Both the position numbers and the translations under genes were made by a program. A DNA stretch of 37,415 nucleotides from Trebouxia sp. TZW2008. Its lineage: Eukaryota > Chlorophyta > Trebouxiophyceae > Trebouxiales > Trebouxiaceae. The notes beneath the pieces were generated by a model. That model worked only from the letters and a program-made list of their open reading frames with translations. It had not been told where the DNA came from and did no database searches. Each line of letters opens with the position of its first letter. Position 1 is the first letter of the stretch. Shown here in pieces: positions 33,701 to 37,415 of this stretch. Where the stretch lies: the NCBI GenBank assembly GCA_002118135.1, contig BDIU01000512.1, forward strand, positions 1 to 37,415, written 5' to 3'.

Positions 33701-34963
33701 CTTGAAGCGCTTCTGCTGCTCTGCATAGATGATATTCATTGGCTTGATGTCACGGTGAACAAGGCCTGCAGTGTGAAGCGCCTGCACAGAAGCATTCTGT
33801 TCAAAGGAAATGTGTGTCGAAGCAAAGCCACCCAATGTTGATGCAGTGGCAAACTTCACTGCACTTCTTGACGCCTGCTCAAGTCATCTGCCAAAGCGCT
33901 ACAAAGCAAAAGCTGCAGGACAGGACATGGAAGCTGCGCCTTCAGTGAGTGCAGCAAGACAGAACATGGCCTGTCAGCCTCAATCTGCCAGTCACAATAG
34001 TGAGTATGATGTAGGTGCTATGATGTAGGTGCTGCGATGTAAGTGCTTACAGCTATGCCATCCAAGATCTGTTTCATGACAGTGGCCACAACTGCAGACT
34101 TGTCTACTCCCAGGTCCTCTGACAGCACATCAAGGCAGTCCCGCCTCTTGAGGTAGTATGACAATGTCCTCTGGCCTTCATACTTCCACATCTGAACATG
34201 AAACACATGTGTGTAAGTTTTGAGAGGACAGGCATTATTGCCAGATGAGCCTGATGCGGGACAGATTGAGCTGCATCTGCCATGCATTGCCCAGCCATGC
34301 ATGCAAAAGCTTTATGTGAGCTAGCAGCTATTTAGTTTTGTCTGTCAGGTTACAGCCAACCAAGTTTGATTTGCAGTAGCTGCTTCTGCAACGCTCACCA
34401 GCCAGACCCCTTGTGTCAGCTTTGTGGTCGCTTGCGCCTCTGAAACCTCTATGTATCCAACAAAATCTGCAATGCTGCCTTTTGCTGCTTTTGAAGCATA
34501 TACATTCAGCAGATGCTCCATCTGACCCATCTGTTCTGCTCCCTGCAAGCCGTATAAGCCATGATACAGCAAAATTCATGTGAGCAGGTGTCTTTGTGCC
34601 AAAGGACATGTGTTTTGCTGACCTGCACTCGCTTCTTCACTCTCTTGAGTACAACCTTTTCTGTGCCATTTCTACTGGAAAGTGCACCCTGCATGCATTG
34701 CCCTGGTCAGATGAAGTTAGATGAGGACACAGCATACCAACAGTGAGGTGAAATACCTCAAACACTTGTCCATAGGCCCCTTCCCCCATAATCTTCTTGA
34801 CATTGATCAGGTCTGCTGAATATTGCTGTCCCTTGCCCGTCAACGACGCGCGCACAACGAGGCTGCGTCTTGAATGCCGTCTGACATGAGCGTTCACACC
34901 CCATGCTCCGCTGGCGACGAAGCGCGAGGGCAGATGACACGGTCTCAGCAACCGGGTGTCCAT
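24794..34963 (-). CDS. STN8/Stl1-like thylakoid kinase fused to two FF domains, seventeen exons
   Basis: Exons, minus strand: 34963-34757, 34688-34623, 34542-34399, 34191-34051, 33781-33605, 33230-33116, 32303-31996, 31607-31359, 31072-30956, 30527-30146, 29397-29249, 28576-28434, 27886-27805, 27408-27265, 26285-26117, 25579-25377, 24973-24794. Phases agree at all sixteen junctions and give 991 residues. Residues 1-45 are a plastid presequence. The kinase (50-386) has [10 protein letters not shown], lysine K84 in [19 protein letters not shown] (D197), DLGACADLR in place of [21 protein letters not shown] and [19 protein letters not shown]. This is the STN7/STN8 pattern, closer to STN8, which phosphorylates photosystem II core proteins. 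After a Ser/Gln/Pro-rich linker (about 387-640) come FF domain 1 (689-745: [27 protein letters not shown]), FF domain 2 (760-815: [22 protein letters not shown], then [20 protein letters not shown]) and a coiled coil ([20 protein letters not shown]). Plant STN8 ends after the kinase. The fusion is supported by continuous phase, not by transcripts; exons 8-11 are the weakest part. Confidence 0.75.
26032..26134 (-). repeat. Duplicated end of kinase-FF exon 15
   Basis: AATCAGCAGAC(C/A)TGCATTCAGGGG with flanking GTGAGG occurs at about 26047-26072 and 26107-26134, about 60 bases apart. The plus-strand right copy contains the true donor of exon 15 (26117). The left copy, downstream in gene sense, has A where the donor G should be, so it no longer ends in CAG|GT. 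Confidence 0.8.
26860..26970. repeat. 21-bp minisatellite in intron 14 of the kinase gene
   Basis: Five units of about 21 bases beginning CACAGCTAT or CACAGC and ending AGGC start at 26860, 26881, 26902, 26923 and 26944, with a partial sixth. Units differ at several positions. Confidence 0.85.
27440..27519 (-). repeat. Decoy copy of FF-domain exon 14 start (near copy)
   Basis: On the minus strand, after CAATGCAG, the sequence ATCATGTTGAGTCAGAGCGG continues into CTGACAGTCAGTGGCATACA and TAAAGCC. It matches true exon 14 (starting 27408) for about 65 bases, 111 bases upstream in gene sense. The frame [19 protein letters not shown] is open. The exon's second half is missing. Confidence 0.9.
27600..27658 (-). 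repeat. Decoy copy of FF-domain exon 14 start (far copy)
   Basis: A third, more diverged exon start on the minus strand: CACAG|ATCATGCTGAATCACAG then CAACCTTGCAGCCCATGCC, reading [18 protein letters not shown], 139 bases beyond the near copy. The conserved tryptophan codon of the FF domain is lost. Confidence 0.75.
29570..29644 (-). repeat. Decoy copy of exon 11 start (near copy)
   Basis: Minus strand CTGCAG|GTGGCATAACAGGCGCTGGT then CAGGCTGGCCCTGTATGC matches the start of true exon 11 (29397: GTGGAGCAGCAAGTGCTGGC ... CAGGGCTGGCCCTGAATG), 247 bases upstream in gene sense. Small indels disrupt the frame. Confidence 0.85.
29735..29827 (-). repeat. Decoy copy of exon 11 start (far copy)
   Basis: Minus strand CTGTAG|GGAAGTCACAGGCGCTGGCG then AGCATGTTTCATGCTGCCCT and CTGGCCCTGAATGC, 183 bases from the near copy. 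It reads [20 protein letters not shown] in an open frame, parallel to [20 protein letters not shown] of the true exon, but enters in a phase that does not fit exon 10 and has no donor. Confidence 0.85.
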
Positions 34964-36455
34964 CTGGCCGAACGGACCCGGGGCGGTGAAAGCCGGTCTT
35001 GCCAGCGCAGACGGCCGCCTCCAGAAGCTCGCGATGTGCTGCGCCCTGTTGTCCTGCACGCCGATCGCTAGCACTGTGCGACTTTTTTTGAAAGTCAGCG
35101 AATCCTGATTGCTGTCACATGGCGTTTACAATTGTCTGACTCGCAACATTCAGTTTTTGATTTTTAGCGCGCAACGCGGCAAGGTGTGCAATGCTCTTGA
35201 TCTTGGTATTATCTCAGCACAAGCGAGCCATTTCTTGGCACTTTTGGTGGCCATCCGAACGGCGACTGGTGTTGCAGGTCTGCAGTAACTTGCATGTTGT
35301 GCATGCACGCGCAGTGTCCTCTGCTCTTGCCAGCCTTGTGAGCCTTGTTACTACTCCCTTGAGGAACGTACGACACTCACAAATCTGGGGTCTGCAGGTC
35401 ACATGAACCACAAGATGCTGTGTGCCCGTCGATTCTCGAGAGCTTGCTCTATGCAGATCTGCACAGCAGCTTTGGGAAAGGACCTGTGACCGAAGGTGTG
35501 GAATACCTGGCACAAATGCAACTTCTGAAGCTTTGCTTTCATATGACAACATCGACATCTTATCTGCTTTTGTACTACAGGCTGGCAATGGAATATTGTT
35601 GAAGATAGGGACCACAGGCAAATGCTGTAGACCTGTGCAGTCTCTGAGGGGACTGAGCTTGAGACTTGGCATACAGTGGTAAGTATGCATGCAACTGCTG
35701 GGCAAAACCTAAACCAATGAGAGCCGAGATTCTGCAGCTTTGCCACCTGTCAGCAGCCATTAAGGCTGAGCCTACCATGCAATCTGTGTCTGATGTAGCT
35801 AATTTATGCATCAGATGGGACTTGGACATGGCAGTGCCATTTGTCGTCTGAGACTGCTCTCTGAGTTTAAAACAGCAGTATCAGTAGCAAAAGAACAGGT
35901 GAAACTGCATATGTGTACACCAGGGTGTGTCATTACAGAATGGAACGCTGACGCGTCGCTCACTTGCAATCTGCCTACTTACCACTAATATGCTGCTAGC
36001 TCCTTGCCAAGGGCTATCAGCCAATAGCAACACACAAGGAGCTGCAGCTGACCATCAGCACCAAATTCAGCATTTTATGTGCTTCAGAATATCAGCATGC
36101 ATAACAGTGCATGCAGACCATCTCAGCAAGGGTGCTATGAAGGGCAGTATTTTGACCTATGCCAGCTGAGATTGACAGCAATGCCAGTGCAAGCATTCTT
36201 CTGCTTTGCTCAATCACCTAGTGCAGCGACACACTGCTGCCAACTATTGCCAGTTGCAGCAGACTGCAAAAGGTGTGTAATTCAACCACATGCCAATGTC
36301 AACTTGTTGCACGCGCTCACCAGCTGCTGACATTTGACGCCATTTGTTGAGCAAGTGTGACTTGCAAGCGCAGCACACAATTACTGTTGCTGTTCCATGC
36401 AGCTGTGGCTGAAGGTGATGCACAAGTCTCTGCAAAATCATGGTCTGTAAGATGT
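34964..36455. other. No gene supported; kinase promoter at left end
   Basis: The first few hundred bases upstream of the kinase ATG are locally more GC-rich (34830-35060) and should be the 5' untranslated region and promoter. Beyond that no exon with recognisable content was found on either strand. Confidence 0.3.
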
Positions 36456-36641
36456 TTATTTCAGATACGTCAGAAGTCCACATGAACTGTCACAGTGCAC
36501 AGACAGTGCAACTTGTCCTTCTTTAGGTCTCTCCTTATCTACTAAAGTCAAGCTGGGCTCTTTGGCACTAATCTGAGTCTCACAAACAAGTCTCTCATCA
36601 CTGCTGTGGTGCTCTATCACCTGTGATCTGCCTGCCATCAT
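36456..36641 (-). CDS. Small unknown ORF
   Basis: The ATG at 36639-36641 opens 61 codons (MMAGRSQVIEHHSSDERLVC, then SAKEPSLTLVDKERPKEGQV). Its hydrophilic composition is more protein-like than the surrounding frames, but there is no recognised family, no exon border and no context. It may be chance. Confidence 0.2.
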   Translation of the reverse strand: MMAGRSQVIEHHSSDERLVCETQISAKEPSLTLVDKERPKEGQVALSVHCDSSCGLLTYLK

Positions 36642-37415
36642 GGCTGTTATATGGTTGGAATTGTACCAATCAATGCAGGTACAATACAGGGCTGAAGGTG
36701 GTGCGTGACGTGATGCAACATAATGAAAGCAACAACACTAACGCCACTGCACCCTAGGTACTGTTGAGTACCTTGCAATTTACCTGAAGGCACGTAAACA
36801 TCGTGCCATCCTCGATACCTTGAAACGCAACGGTCAATTAAGCATCTGCCATATGGTTCAGGTGTAAGTTGCCACATATGCCACACAACATTGCACAGGA
36901 TATAAGTTAAACATTTGCAGTTGCTGATTCTGTTGCTGCTGCATATGCAGCATCGAGCTGAGAGGCTTCTAAGTATATGACCGTCTTGAGTGCGTTGGGT
37001 AATCAGTTTTGAGAAGGTTGCCTCAAGCCTTAAAAAGGTAAGGGTCTCACAGCTTTTACTATCAGAGTATTGCCAAGAAGCTAAGAGCATTGGCTATAGT
37101 TTCAGGGTACAAGCACAAAAGTAAGCTCTTGCAAAGAGGCTGACTGAAAGCTGAGGTTTGCAGCAAAAGCAGGTGTTCTCAGCCAAAGATGCGCAGGCTC
37201 TGAGTGTCGACTTCAAGAAAACCACGAGTACAAGCTCAAGTTAAAAAACCCAGCACAGACATGCCTAGATGATGGCGAAACAGTCAGAGCACTTTCTGGT
37301 CCCGAGCGTGGCGCCTTCTACGGTGCAGAAGACATGGCTGCCATGAGACACAATACGCCACACACGCACAAAGCTCGAGCGACGAACCAAGCCGATTCCT
37401 TTTGGGTAGTGCGGA
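36642..37415. other. No gene supported at the window's right end
   Basis: No exon could be supported. A gene continuing beyond 37415 may begin here, but nothing in the sequence identifies it. Confidence 0.25.

Noticed and set aside
1..37415. tRNA, rRNA and organellar genes
   Set aside because: I saw no cloverleaf with conserved D- and T-loop signatures and no rRNA core sequences; a tRNAscan run would be the proper test.

Overview
This window is nuclear DNA from a photosynthetic eukaryote, most likely a green alga. The genes are rich in introns with GT-AG borders and acceptors that often end in TGCAG. Several predicted proteins begin with plastid-type presequences, and one gene encodes a thylakoid STN8/Stl1-type protein kinase. 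There are no bacterial operons or ribosome binding sites. I cannot name the genus. All gene models are my own splicing by eye: intron phases were checked to agree across every junction, but no transcript supports them.

Layout. 540-2885 (+) is a four-exon gene with a PD-(D/E)XK-nuclease-like C-terminal half. 3384-3650 (+) is a small unknown two-exon gene. 4369-4767 (+) is a divergent histone H2B fold lying between two long perfect hairpins. 5.6-9.5 kb, on the minus strand, looks mobile: a tyrosine recombinase (8525-9505), a decayed second copy of its 3' end (5581-5770), and three unrecognised ORFs between them. 9.5-11.5 kb holds little.

11572-14002 (-) is a six-exon NTF2/SnoaL-like protein with a plastid-type presequence. 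It is divergently arranged with 14527-19978 (+), a nine-exon five-bladed beta-propeller of the GH43/GH32-like superfamily. 21033-21828 (+) is a two-exon CENP-V/GFA-type zinc protein. 22899-23307 (+) is the last exon of an unknown gene. 24794-34963 (-) is a seventeen-exon gene joining an STN8-like kinase to two FF domains and a coiled-coil tail. 35-37.4 kb has no convincing gene.

The main observation is that three neighbouring genes (NTF2-like, beta-propeller, kinase-FF), on both strands, carry degenerate tandem copies of exon edges. An exon's first part with its acceptor is repeated just upstream, or its last part with its donor just downstream. At least nine exons are affected, some with several copies, including a four-unit array with an exact 144-bp period and a 34-bp triplication of a splice acceptor. 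The copies are diverged and mostly broken, so this looks like recurrent short tandem duplication across exon borders, leaving decoy exons with splice-site-like sequences.
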